Positions 36,030 through 47,018 of a stretch of 64,000 nucleotides of DNA are shown here, piece after piece. Where the stretch lies: positions 265,387 to 329,386 of the forward strand of contig NW_006500320.1 in the NCBI RefSeq assembly GCF_000471905.2. Direction: 5' to 3'. The stretch comes from Amborella trichopoda. Lineage: Eukaryota; Streptophyta; Magnoliopsida; Amborellales; Amborellaceae. The notes beneath the pieces are model-generated. The model ran no database searches and was not told the DNA's origin. It saw only the letters and a program-made list of their open reading frames with translations. The translations under genes were made by a program, and so were the position numbers. Position 1 is the first letter of the stretch; the number at the start of each line of letters is the position of its first letter.

Positions 36030-36735
36030 GATCTCCTGAAATTTCATGGTAACATCCACATTGAAGCTTTTATTGATTGGCTAAGTGCAGTTGAGAATTA
36101 TTTTGAATGGAGTTAATTGCCAGAGGAATGTAAGGTTCAACTTGTTGTTACCAACGTCCATGGGTATGCTGCTCTCTGGTGGGAGTTCGACTTCGTAGTG
36201 AAAAAAGAAAAATTACTGACTGACAAAAGATGAAAAATAAATTGAAATTTTTTTTTCTCCAGAGCAAATTTTCTCTCAAGAGCTCGAAAATCTTCGACAA
36301 AATAAGAAAAAAGTGTAAGATTATACTAGATAGTTTTATCGATTAATTGTTCGAAACAACCTCCAAGAAACAGAAGGACAAAAGTTTACTCGATATGTAA
36401 ATGACCTTTAACCAACCATTAAGGATGACATTTTTCTACATTGACGTTGAACTTTAAGCGAAGCTTTTCAAATTGCTTTATGAGTAGAAACTAAATTTCA
36501 AGAGCACAACGATAAGTGATTTTACACTCAGAAATAAGCTTCGTGCCAACCAAAATTTAATGACAAGAAAATGGATATTGCAAAGTTCACTTGTTATCGA
36601 TGCAACGAGCCAGGGCACTGTGCATTTGAATGTCCAAAAAAGAGGATGGATGTACACTTGACTAAAGAAGTGGACCTTGCTGCAGGATCCGCTTTGAATC
36701 AAACTCGAAGCCGAGCTTCTCCCAGAGTAGAATGA
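36030..36735 (+). pseudogene. Decayed gag gene of the LTR element
   Basis: Broken by several stops and shifts. Recognisable plant retrotransposon gag pieces in order are: a piece reading IEAFIDWLSAVENYFEW near 36060, YAALWWEF near 36168, FYRLIVRNNLQETEG near 36335, and a CCHC zinc knuckle CYRCNEPGHCAFEC at 36592-36633 (C-x2-C-x4-H-x4-C intact). The last frame ends at the 3' LTR. Family resemblance is to Ty3/gypsy-type gag. No function is expected. Confidence 0.8.
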
Positions 36736-37318
36736 TGCAAATAAAAATTAGAGTTTATTTATTTTTTATTTTTAATTAGGAATAGAAAAATAGCCCATAA
36801 AAGGATAAAGTTAAGTAGGAGGAGGGATAAATTTTTTTTTGGGTGAGTATGGTTAATTGGGAGATTTAGTGGGAGATTTAAAGGGGTCTAAATATATTTA
36901 GTGAGAGATTTAAGGGGATTTGAATATAAGAAAAATATGGGAAGGTATGTTTTGGATTTATCAAACGTTGAGAGGATGGCATTTGAGGTTAAGAGAGTAT
37001 AGGCATGGAGGTGGGTTATCTTTTGGAAGCAAATCTTTTAAAACTAACAGTAGAGATAAAATAGGGAGATGAAGTGAGAGATGGGAAAAATTTGTGTACG
37101 TGATTATTTAGTTATTTGTTTGGAAGTCTATTTAAAGGGAGATATCCCTTCATTGTAAATGATAAGATAAATGATCAAATGAGAGTTGATTAAATTTGAT
37201 CTTATGATAAAATCTTTTTGGGGTGAATTCCCTTGCAAACTTTAAGAGAAGTATATTTTCTCAATGATTATTTTATTTGATTTTTATTGTTCCATTTTTA
37301 TATTCTCCCTACATCAAC

Positions 37319-37585
37319 GTGGTTAGTATGTGGGCCTAGCAGAAATGCAGGCACCTTAATAAATATATTTTTCAGATGAATTTTTTGACTTAATTTTTAA
37401 TGATATGTAATCTTTTGCATGAAGATTATGAACATGAATAAATAAATAAATTTTAAAAATTAAAAATAATAATTCTATCAAGAAAACATTTGGACAGTTA
37501 GTTTCAATTGTCTTTAAGATGGATGCTTTATTCATTTGGACTACGTATGTAGAAATGCAATCGAACGTACATAAAATAATTTTCC
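37319..37585 (+). mobile_element. Mutator-like MITE (MITE-1 copy d), degraded
   Basis: It matches the MITE-1 consensus from GGGCC..GAAATGCAGGC to CATAAAATAATTTTCC, with the internal ACATTTGGACAGTTAGTTTC. It abuts the 3' LTR with almost no gap, so its left end may have been trimmed or disturbed by that insertion. No matching 9-bp flanks. Confidence 0.7.
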
Positions 37586-37630
37586 TATTAAAAATAAAGA
37601 TTGTATACAATGACCATTTGCCTTTGACAC

Positions 37631-37784
37631 AAGGTGGCCACAATTCATTACAATCATTTGATGTGAAATTTGATAGCTTGGATGTGTCACAAAGTTGCAG
37701 AAAATTTCTTTTGAAATTTGAGATTGGTCAATAGGATAATTACAACCACCTAATTTCACATCCAATCCAATGGTCGGGTTGTAT
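37631..37784. mobile_element. MITE-3 family copy
   Basis: The left arm AAGGTGGCCACAATTCATTA continues with TTTGATGTGAAATTTGATAG. The right arm contains ACCACCTAATTTCACATCC and AATGGTCGGGTTGTA. Same family as 15797-15952. Ends approximate. Confidence 0.65.
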
Positions 37785-37977
37785 CTAAGAGGTTTGGAAA
37801 ATCGTTTCATATGGGGGGACGGCATTTCTACATTTGTGGTCCCGGAGGCCTAAAGCATCCAATTTTTTAAAGAAGAAAAAAAAGGCATACGTGAGTAAAA
37901 TTCTATGGTCGTTGAGTGAGAGGGATGCATAAGAAAGAAAATGGATGGGCGAAGCAAACAAGAGAAGGCAGAAGGAC

Positions 37978-38060
37978 GAGCACCCGCACCCGCACCCGCA
38001 CCCATCCATTCATTATCTCCTCAGCTGTGCTGTGCTGCGCTGCGCTGCGCTGCGCTGCGT
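37978..38060. repeat. CACCCG and GCTGC short tandem repeats in a promoter region
   Basis: Four CACCCG-type hexamers (37980-38005) and about six GCTGC/GCTGT pentamers (38024-38059) lie 330-410 bp upstream of the coiled-coil protein start codon. They are GC-rich compared with the surroundings. Confidence 0.85.
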
Positions 38061-38152
38061 CGGTTTCAAATTTGAAACGACGTCTGATTCTCCTTCTAGT
38101 AACTTGTGCCTGGGAACGCGCGTTCTCTAACGGCCACCTGCGCCTCAAAGCA

Positions 38153-38165
38153 AATAAATATAAAA
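38153..38165 (+). promoter_or_regulatory. Probable TATA box and pyrimidine patch of the coiled-coil gene
   Basis: AATAAATATAAAA is followed by a strongly CT-rich tract (38168-38225). This is the usual arrangement of a plant core promoter, and transcription probably starts in or near the tract. The start site is inferred. Confidence 0.5.
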
Positions 38166-38388
38166 CCCTTTCTTCCCCTCTCTTCACATATTCTCTCTTC
38201 TTTCTCCCTCTCCCTCTCCCTCTCTCAAAACAAGGGGTGGTTGGTGAGTTCTTCAGTTCTCAACAACAACAGGTGGTGAGTTCTTGTTTATGCTTATAAT
38301 TAAGTGAAATAGAAGAGGTGGTGAGTTGTTGTTTATGCTTATAACTATCCGCTTCCCAACTGTTCATTTTTCTTTGCAGAAAGAAAGA

Positions 38389-40554
38389 ATGGGAAAGAAG
38401 AAAGTGGCAACTCAAACCGTCAGCATCAATGCCAAAGAGGAGAAAAATGGCGCAAATCCAAAAACTAAAGCTGATAAAGAGGAAGAGAAGGCCAATCTCA
38501 AACGCCTCAACAACTTTCTATTGAAGCAAACAATGGAGCTCAGAGAACAGGTCGCCTCTCTCAATACCTCAAAGCAAACCCTAGAAATGGAGATTTCAAG
38601 GGTAGAAGCAGAGAAACAAAGGCTTGAGGCTGCTTATCAGAGATCAATGAAGGAGCAGGACGACAGCAGAAACCTCGAATCCGAGCTCTCCTGGAGCGTA
38701 GGGATCCTCGTCCTCTCTTCTCAGCTATCCGAGCACGATGAGATATTGAAGAAGTTCATTGAAGAGGAGGAGGAGCTCAGTTCGTCTTTGGTCGAGAGCC
38801 TGAAAGAGGCTCGAGCAAGGCTGGTTGAGGGTTCAGAGTCATGGAGGAGAGAGAAACAAGGGCTCGAGTCCTTGATTTCAGTGTCTCAATCCAGGGTGAG
38901 AACACTTGAGAAACAGAGTGAAGAGAGTGAGAGGACTAGGGTTTACAATGAGGCAAAGATCGATGATATTGAGAAAAACGTTGCCCAGCTCAGGGCCTCG
39001 GAGTATAATTTGCAGAAGCAATTGGAGGCCCTCAAGGAAGAGCAGTATGAGCTCCAAGCTGAGCTCAATCGAGCTAAAGCTGAATCTGATCGGCTTGTTA
39101 GAGATAGAGAATGTTGTCAAAGGGAGCTCTTCCTGAAACAAGAGGAAGCAGAAACCCTAAGAGGCTCTGTTACAGAGATGGAGACACGTGATGCTCAAAA
39201 CAGGAAGAAGCTTGGAGAGATGAATCAGAAGCATGAGCAGTTGCTCCAAAAGTTGAAGGAGAAGGAGAGAAGCTTGGAGACTTTGACAGAGGAGAAAGCT
39301 GCTCTCCAGGAGAATCTGGAATGTTCAATGTCTCAGTTTGATGCAAAGATGAAATGGTTGATGAGAGAGAAAGAGAACTGGGAGAAAGAAAAGGCTTATC
39401 AGGAGAGCAAGATCTCTGCATTCGAGGAAGAGGCTAGCAAGTTCAACATGGCTAGCATCAATATGCAGAAGCATTGCAAAGATCTCAAAGGAGCTCAAAC
39501 TCAGCTTCAAAATGAGCTGAGTATTGCTCGAGAAGCTAGAGATCGGTTTCTTCAGGAGAGTGTAGCAAGAAGTGTAGAGCATGTCCAATGGAGAAAAGAA
39601 GCAGAGGGGTTTCAATCTTGTGTCAGAGAGTCGGAGAGAGAGAAAGCAGAGCTGGGGCTTGAGCTTGAGAGGATGAGGAAAAAGCACAGCCAACTCCTCA
39701 TTGATATGGGGGCAAAGGACAAGAGCTTGGAATCTGTGAGAGAGGAGATAACCATTCTGCAAAAACAAATGGAATCCTCTCTTGCGGAATCCGAATCGAA
39801 GGTGAAAGAGCTCATGAGAGAGAAAGGAAGCCTAGAGCAAGCTAACGCTTGCAAAGATGCCATGATTGCCCAGATAAAGGAAAAGCTCGATGGCGTCACT
39901 GGTGTGAAATATGAGCTTGAAAACTCACGCAAAGCTCTCTCTAAGCTCCAGGACGAGCTGAAACTTGCCCTTGAGGCGACAGACAAGTCTCTTTGCAGTA
40001 CCCAAGGCCTGAAACTTGCTCTCAAGGACATGGAGGAGCACAGTTCAGCAATGGAGAAGGAAGTAGAGAGGATGCATCTAAAGCATGGCCAGCTTCTCCA
40101 AGAGATTAAGGGGAAAGAAACAAGCTTGGGTTCATTGAAAGAGGAAAAATTAGCTCTTGAGAAGAGCTTGGAGGAGTCCTCCGATCGATCAGAGGGCCTC
40201 CTCCTTCGCATCGATTCGTTGGAGACAATGTTGAAGAGGGTTTATTCGGAGCTCAAGAGCAGTACAATGGAGTCTATGAGTGATGAAAAGGAGGAGAATG
40301 GAAGAACAGGTGAGGGAGATGAGACTCTGGAAATGGGTGGCATTGAGGAGGAGTTGGAAGTGATATGTGGGGCATTTAGGAGGAAAGCAGAGAGAGAGAA
40401 GGAGATGAGAGAGGAGGTGGAGATGGTGAAGGGGTTATTGGAAAAGGCAGAGCAGGGGAAGAGGGGGGGTTTATGGGGGTGGCCTGTTGCAGCCACCACT
40501 GCTGTTTTTGCTGCTACTGCCTCCCTTGCCTTGGTAACAAGGTGGTACCCTTGA
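38389..40554 (+). CDS. Long coiled-coil protein with C-terminal membrane anchor, 721 aa
   Basis: The coding exon has no internal intron. The ATG at 38389 follows a good 3' splice site (TTTCTTTGCAG ending at 38379), so a 5'UTR intron is likely, with donors GGTGAGT or GTGAGT near 38244, 38276 or 38321. The frame is open further 5' without an ATG in good context. The N-terminus MGKKKVATQTVS is basic. Residues about 25-660 are almost unbroken heptad-type coiled coil rich in E, K, L, Q and S. The C-terminal 28 residues (694-721) contain a hydrophobic stretch, WPVAATTAVFAATASLALV, ending TRWYP, typical of a tail-anchored protein. A role as an ER, Golgi or nuclear-envelope tether fits but is inferred. 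Homologues are often labelled paramyosin-like or prefoldin-related, which says little about function. Confidence 0.9.
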   Translation: MGKKKVATQTVSINAKEEKNGANPKTKADKEEEKANLKRLNNFLLKQTMELREQVASLNTSKQTLEMEISRVEAEKQRLEAAYQRSMKEQDDSRNLESELSWSVGILVLSSQLSEHDEILKKFIEEEEELSSSLVESLKEARARLVEGSESWRREKQGLESLISVSQSRVRTLEKQSEESERTRVYNEAKIDDIEKNVAQLRASEYNLQKQLEALKEEQYELQAELNRAKAESDRLVRDRECCQRELFLKQEEAETLRGSVTEMETRDAQNRKKLGEMNQKHEQLLQKLKEKERSLETLTEEKAALQENLECSMSQFDAKMKWLMREKENWEKEKAYQESKISAFEEEASKFNMASINMQKHCKDLKGAQTQLQNELSIAREARDRFLQESVARSVEHVQWRKEAEGFQSCVRESEREKAELGLELERMRKKHSQLLIDMGAKDKSLESVREEITILQKQMESSLAESESKVKELMREKGSLEQANACKDAMIAQIKEKLDGVTGVKYELENSRKALSKLQDELKLALEATDKSLCSTQGLKLALKDMEEHSSAMEKEVERMHLKHGQLLQEIKGKETSLGSLKEEKLALEKSLEESSDRSEGLLLRIDSLETMLKRVYSELKSSTMESMSDEKEENGRTGEGDETLEMGGIEEELEVICGAFRRKAEREKEMREEVEMVKGLLEKAEQGKRGGLWGWPVAATTAVFAATASLALVTRWYP

Positions 40555-41440
40555 CTCTCCCTCTCTCTCTTACCGTTGTTGAAAAATAGAATACTTACTT
40601 GCTTGGTTTCTCTCTCTATTCTAGCTCTTTGTGAGCAGAGTTTTTTTTGTGAAAGATAGGACTTCCCTCCTCTCACTCTTGGATCAAGGTCTTTTTTTTG
40701 TTTGAACAGTAGGGATCAAAGCATTGTTAAGCACTGTTAACAATACAATACAATACAATACAATAGTTGGTTGGTCTCTCTTCTACCTCTTGGTGAAACA
40801 AGTTTTTATTTTCTGTGGGTACGATATAATGGTTGGGCTACCCTCTTTTTGTCCCAATTACAGATTTGACTGACATTGATGGGGAAGGTTCATTTTCTTT
40901 TTATGGAATTATTTAACTGAAATCGTAACCACATCTCTTTTTGATGTTTCCTTAAACCTTTTGGTTTCAATATAGTGTTGTGACAGGGCAGCTGAGATTT
41001 TGCATTCAAGACCCTCTTATTTTTGCTTCCTATTGAAGCTAGTCGTGTATAACTGTATAGTGCGTGTGGTCCATATAGACTTTCTGCCTCCTCAATGAAT
41101 GGCGGAAATGGTGATGCCCTAACCATATATATAATAAATACAAAGTGCACAGCACATTTGACCAAGTTTAATGTGCTCCCACTGGTGCGTCCTGTACACT
41201 TACTCCTTTGCAGAAAAAAAAAAAAACTAGTTTGGCTGGATTTTTCATTTGTAGGCCACCTGTGTAAAAGCCCAGACATGGGCTCTGATTCACCAGCCAA
41301 GCCCGAGGCACAGGTCGACTCGGCCATATCAGAGAGCTTGACTCGGCCAACTATTGATAAAAGTGCACAAATTTCGAAGGCTCATCCCAATTTCAGAGTT
41401 AGGCATCCAGGCCCGGCTCCAAGTGACGTAAGTTAGTCGA
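40555..41440. other. 3' flank of the coiled-coil gene
   Basis: 3'UTR and spacer. A (CAATA)n microsatellite lies at 40741-40765. The short open frames at 40890-41436 on both strands lack domain or splice support. Confidence 0.5.
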
Positions 41441-41446
41441 TGAATG

Positions 41447-42440
41447 AGGATTACGTTTCTGAGGTCTAACAGGGCACCCACTTGAAATAATACCTTAAAT
41501 TTCCACAGCACGTCAAATAAACCTCTGAGGAAACTCTGGTCAGGTAATTTAGAGCCATGCAAAGAGTGATACCAAGGCTCCTTGCAATTTCCACAGATTC
41601 TTACCCTTGATGTTCAAACATATGTCTGAGTTGAAGCTAGTCAATAACCTCCAACGCCTTCTTTTCCTCCAGATCCTCGCATACTAAACGTCTCTATTCC
41701 TTTTATCTCTTTCTCTGCTTTAGCTAACTCGAATAATCATTCCCACGTTTGCATACGTCGATACGTCGAAACATTTAGGTCATCATAATCACCAAGCTTA
41801 TCACGAGTTCCTCGCTTGCTTGTGAAGTCTTCGCCATTACAAACATCAACAGCCTTTGCCCCAGTACTACTGTAAACCAATTGAAGCCAATGAAATTGCC
41901 AAACACGCAGCAAACATATCGATAATAAAAAAAATTCATAAAAAATCACTAATAAGGATCAAGTTTCTGAGGTTTACCGGGCACCCACTTGAAATAACAC
42001 CCCAAATTACCACAGCATATAAAATAAACCTCTGGGAAACTCCAGTCAGGTAATTCATAGCCATGCAAGCTCTTGCAAATTTGACAGATTCTTATCCTTG
42101 CATATGAAACATTTCTATGAGCGGAAGCCTCCAGTCAATAATCTCCATAGCTTTCTTTTCCTTTCATTCCTCGCTATCGCATATCGTGAACATCTCCATT
42201 CTCTATACCTCTTTCTATGCTTCAGCCAACTGGAATAGTCCTTTCCAGGTTTGCACACGATAAAATCATTCAGGTCATCATAATCACAGATCTTATTACG
42301 ATCCAATTCTCGCTTGTTAGTGATACATTTGAGAAAGGCTTCTCCATTACGAACATCAACAGCCTTTGCCCCGACGCAACTGTAAACCAATTGAAGGCAA
42401 TGAAATTGTCTAACAGGCAGGAAGCATATCAATAATATAT
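41447..42440 (-). pseudogene. Tandemly duplicated fragment of an unidentified gene (about 510-bp units)
   Basis: Two head-to-tail copies, 41447-41940 and 41955-42440, share blocks such as GGGCACCCACTTGAAATAA, AATAAACCTCTG and ACCAATTGAAG. On the minus strand copy 2 reads, at 42092-41949, a 47-residue frame with CQICKSLHGYELPDWSF, then CCGNLGCYFKWVPG and a stop. The same region in copy 1 is frame-shifted (CGNCKEPWYHSLHGSKLPD, then a change of frame). Upstream both encode LQLVYS..GAKAVDV..NGE. The CxxC plus CGxxxCYFKWV layout faintly recalls a GRF-type zinc finger. It may be a duplicated gene remnant or exons of an unrecognised gene. Confidence 0.5.
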
Positions 42441-42461
42441 TAAAAAAATTATAAAAATTCA

Positions 42462-42592
42462 CTATAGATCTCTAAAGAAGTCAAGTCCCACGACCATGTG
42501 ATAACTTTTATAGAGATCTGTGCCAAATTTAATGGTGATTATTTGGGGTCCTACACACATGGGTGTGGGCGAGTCTCATAGGATCATTGCTC
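42462..42592. mobile_element. MITE-2 copy, left arm reduced
   Basis: It ends with GCCAAATTTAATGGTGATTA, CACACATGGGTGTGGG and GGATCATTGCTC, matching 16337-16539. The left half is a different, shorter block (GATCTCTAAAGAAGTCAAG). It lies 190 bp beyond the stop codon of the 693-residue gene. Confidence 0.7.
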
Positions 42593-42781
42593 ATAAAAAT
42601 GCACATGCATGATTACAATTGGTGTTTTTCTAAGATGAGAGCCCACATAAGACAAGTCAGCTAATGTTGATTTGCAATATATTCTTTTAACATTTAAAAG
42701 TCCAAGATGTTCTAGTGAAAAAGAACGGCGCTCATGGCTTGTTCCCATAATAAGCAAAATATAGCAAAAAGAAAGATTCAC

Positions 42782-45700
42782 TTACTTTTTGGTTCCATAG
42801 GTTAAATACTTGCATCTCTCTCCTAAGTGCTGCATCTGAATCTTTTGCAAATTTGATGCAATTATCAGACTCGATTCTCGAGGGACAATATTCTGCAGCA
42901 TTAGTTTGAATTTCAAAAATCAGCATTGGCAAATCTTATGAACAAAATCATAAAAGTTAAAAGATTCATGAAACAGTAAGGTCAATTATTGATGAATGAT
43001 TTCAATCCCGGTATAACCATATAATTTACCTGAGAGATTTTATTTTGTGAAGTCAGGGAAAAAAGATAATCCTTCAATGATTCAAGCAATGGTTTTAATG
43101 CATCTATATTACCCTCCTCAAAAACCATAAGATTCAGCAGTATCATCAACATAAATATGCACCGCTTCCATAAAATCTCTGGTCCCTTCTCAAAACAAAA
43201 TGAAAGAACACCTACAAAATGAATGAACATGATCTTGGTACTCTTATGCCTCTCAGGATATCTTCCCATCACATCATAGAGAATTCTTTCGATAGGCTGA
43301 CGAACTTTGTAGTTACCAAAGAGACTAATAATACCAGCTATAGTCTCAAATTCTCTACATATTGGATAGTCTTTCAACGTTTTCAAAATACCCAGACTCC
43401 TGCTCCCCCTTATAAGCCTAATTATTTGCAGCAATGAACAGCCCATTGCATTCAATATCGCAGCAAGAAGGCAAGCCTTGTGGTAACTTCTTCCCTTCAC
43501 TCTTGACTGAGCATTAACCCTGTTAGGTCCAGAGAGGGATCTAAAAACAACACACTTTAATATGGAGCAAATTTCATCTCTGTGTGACTCATCCAGAACA
43601 TGTTCATTCTTTGTGATGTATTCAGTACATGCAAGCATCATATCAGAAGAAGTTCGAGACAACTCATTGCTCAAGGATTTTTGGCAGAAACCGACAAACT
43701 TGAGGATCTGAGAATTGATTTGCCTGTTAATAAAAGTCCGAATAAAAGATTGCAAAGGTTCACGACAGTTTCTTCCGGGTTTTCTTCTACTTCTTTCTCC
43801 ACTAGAACCAGAATTAGAGTTTACTGGAAAAAAAGGGTAAGAAGGATACACATCAGATATGTGCCTCATGTAAAGCTGAATCGATAAGTCAAATAATTTT
43901 ATATAAGAGTCATTCAATTCCTCCACTTTTAGGCCAACATCAATGAAGTGGACACCAAGGGATCGGGTAATCAAAGTAAACACATGTGCCTGGAATACAT
44001 CGGGTGAAGAAATATTGATCATAAGATCAAGCAAGGTCATAACTGCCCAATGGCTAAGGCCATGGCTCTTAAAATCCCACTCGTCTGACCAGAATATTGT
44101 GTGAATAAACTTGTTCATGGCAGCCTCATTACATATGGACAAAAGAAAATGAGCAGAAATGACTTCCAGCACACCGTGAACATCCTCAGAGGTAGCATTG
44201 TGCACAAACATTTCCGAACCGAAGTCCAATTCAGAATCTGCAGCCATAAGATACTTCCTCAAATCTTGATGAAGCAAAATTTCATCAGCAAAAACCTGAA
44301 GAGATTAATACACCAGTTACACCATAAATAATGGCTTTCCTTTTTTGCGTGAGTTAATGCATAATGGCTGTCATCATAGTTATTCGAAACAATATGGATT
44401 TTCCGAAGATAGGAGGGGGAGAAGTAAAGGAAAAAATAAATGAATAAAATGTGTCCACATGACAAAGTTCACTTCAGGTCTAGTAAAAATGATGTCTTGG
44501 AACCCCTAAACGACAGAAATAACCTAGCTATCCAGGTCAGTTCTCTGAGCCATTAAGTGCAAGCTTGGCGAGTAATGGGTCCTGAGTCTAACCTCCTGAC
44601 AGATATAAGAAAAATCCCTTACTCAAGATCAGACGTGGCACATCCCCAGGTTGCCACCTGCCGAATCAAGTTGGGACCAGCCCGAGCCAACTTGATTTGC
44701 CAGCTACCAAGTCAATACCATCAACTACCTTGCAAGCAATGAAGCAATGGGTAAAAATAAAATTGCCTAGAACCATAGGAAATGTCAGCTTCTGTGTTTC
44801 AAGAAGCAAAAGAGAAATAATGTAACAGTTTTGACCAAATATGTTGATTCATATTCTTGACTCGATATTGCTCAACCCATGCTACAAATGGAGGATTTCT
44901 GTGCTTTGAACAGCAAACACAACCTGCTTTCTCGAATTATGTGATTCTTTATACAACAGCAAAGAAAGATAGCTTCCTGATGTTAATTTAGGTGCAGGCA
45001 TCAAGCCATTGTTTGCAGTTATTTACACTACTTGAAAAACAAACAAAACAATACAGCTTCCAACCAGGGCCTATGCAACAGAGTAACTTCAAAGATACAA
45101 AGTCCAGATCCAAAAAATATGTCTGAGATATGTTGGGTACACTTGCAACGCAAAGAGAAACCCAGCCTTATTTTTATGCATGATGGCAAAAACTTCAACA
45201 GGATTATGATAAATCTACTCTAATACTCCAATCCTTTACTAAGCAAAAATTGTGGAATAAAAAAACACGAGGTAGTCCCATTAGGGAAATTGACTACCTT
45301 CCTACGAAGTCATTCTGAAGAGCTAAGATCAGAATAGGTTTACACTAGATAGTTTTGAGAAGTGAAGCCCGAAAAAAGTAAACCATGTAGTCCTGGTGCA
45401 AGTGCAGCCTGAAAAAGTACGCATGTAGTCAAGGTGCACGTGAAGCATGGAAAAAGTAACCCATGTAATCAATTGCTGCACACCAAAAATGATAAAGCAT
45501 AAGACATGACATGTACAGGAACCCAAAAACCAATATGTAAATGCAGTTTTAATGATGGACCCAATTAGGAGCATTAAAGGACAACCCACTAGCAATAAAA
45601 ATGAGGATGCATGAGTTACAAGAACATTGTTACTTTGGTGAATGGGGATATAAAATTTTTCATACTTTCGTCAATAATTCTTGGATGTGGCAAAGAAAAT

Positions 45701-47018
45701 AGATATCCTTCTCTTTGAATACCAGATATCGATAAAATACACAAGGACATCTGTATTGCACAACTGGTTATAGAAGATTGATTTACTTATTGATTCTACA
45801 GCTGCTAATAGCATGACTAGAAGATACTGATACTTTTGTGTTCATGAAAGCGGCTGGGTTTAATAAAAAAAAAACATGCCAATATGCACGATAATGTTTG
45901 CTGGTAGAACCAAACTCCTTGAAGATACCTCAAGCAGTGAGCACAACCGATGAACCAATGAACCAGAAGCTTCTTGAAAGGTATATGATATCTTTGCATC
46001 GACCTCCAATTGAGAGCTGAACACACCATCATCACCTACAACACATTCTTTGGAAATAAAACTCGTAAAGTAGCTGGTCATGGTGCTGATGTGTTCCCCT
46101 GTCTTACAAGAAGCTACAAGCGACACCAAATCCGGACCACAAAGTTTGCCAAGTGCAGCAACAAGAATTCGGGATTTCTCCAAGACTAAACTTTGATTGA
46201 ATTCTAACAATGGTAAGATCACTACACAACATCTCAATAACAGAACAGATTCTGAGATGCTTGAAATATTTGGATAATGCTGATTAAGATCCGGAGAGAC
46301 AGTTGTTGGCAAAAGCCCAAGAGCATGGAACAGCTGTTCTAGCCTTCTGCACATCTCTTCATATAGCAAATCAGAAAGACTTAAGATATCAATGAATTTG
46401 ATACTAATTAGACTCCCTTTGTTCCATATATCAATGGAAATTGTATTCTTGCAATCATATTGATGCAACGACAAGCACAAAGATACTTCTGATAAGAGAT
46501 GGCATAAATTTCCCAAATGAGGCAATTTTAAAACCTGCGAGATGGCATATAAATAACTTAGCACTTGCTTACCCGTATTCTATCAAATCAATAAATCTTT
46601 CAGAAGTTAGAAGGTAAATTGGGTTAGAAGTTACAGCTGGGTTAGAAGGTAAATTGAATCCATTATTTCACAGTGGTTTGCTTCATCAGAAGTTCAGAAC
46701 AAAAAAATGATCATCGTTTTTCACAAAAAATATCGATCCGTTCTCCAACAAAAAAAAAAAAACTTTAAAAATAAACATTTGCTATTTTCATTGCAATATC
46801 AGATTAAGTCGTCCATTTCTTTGTTTCCAATAAGTAAACATTCGGTTTAACCAGATTTATTCATACAAATCTCACAATTTATTCAAGTGTAAAAGAAGGA
46901 AGCCGAAGAAGTTTCTTACCTGTTCTAACTTATGACTGTGGTCACGGAGGTTGGCTACCATGCGAGCAAAAGCATCTGGATCTTTGCTGAACTTCGCGAT
47001 ACTCCCTTCGTGTTCCAT
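42782..47018 (-). CDS. Conserved helical protein of unknown function, 693 aa, four exons
   Basis: Exons, all phase 0: 47018-46920 (33 aa, start MEHEGSIAKFSKDPDAF; donor CAG|GTAAG), 46534-45929 (202 aa), 44295-43030 (422 aa; donor CAG|GTAAAT), and 42892-42782 (36 aa, ending LTYGTKK and TAA). The join E|VFADEILLHQDL and the acceptors TCGCAG, TCTTCAG and CTGCAG are all good, so a continuous 693-residue protein results. It is rich in Leu, Ile, Phe and Cys with many predicted amphipathic helices (for example LSHWAVMTLLDLMINISS), suggesting an alpha-helical repeat or HEAT/ARM-like fold. A basic Ser/Arg linker (SGERSRRKPGR) lies near residue 400. No signal peptide or catalytic motif is recognised. 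I cannot assign a family with confidence. Introns are 385, 1633 and 137 bp. Confidence 0.8.
45355..45480. repeat. About 42-bp tandem repeat in intron 2 of the 693-aa gene
   Basis: Three imperfect units contain GAAAAAGTAACCCATGTAGTC-like cores (near 45372, 45411 and 45450). Noncoding. Confidence 0.75.

Larger units (their letters stand above)
34956..37316 (+). mobile_element. Non-autonomous LTR retrotransposon, gag-only remnant
   Basis: The 5' LTR is 34956-35675 (TGATGTAAATAAAAA to CATGCATCA) and the 3' LTR is 36733-37316 (TGATGCAAATAAAAA to CTACATCA). Both have TG..CA ends and share ATGTTTTGGATTTAT, GAGGTGGGTTAT and TATTTAAAGGGAGATATCC. The 5' copy is longer because a unit of about 33 bp (GAGAGATTTAAGG..) is repeated near 35100-35200. 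The internal part is only 1057 bp and encodes a decayed gag with a zinc knuckle; protease, reverse transcriptase, RNase H and integrase are absent. The primer-binding site fits initiator-Met tRNA. No clean 5-bp target duplication was found (TCATG against ACGTG). LTR divergence is clearly large, so it is an old insertion. Confidence 0.85.

Noticed and set aside
38878-40211. Several long frames opposite or overlapping the coiled-coil gene
   Set aside because: They are mirror images of Glu/Lys/Leu-rich coding sequence (Ser/Leu/Phe-rich) and not independent genes.
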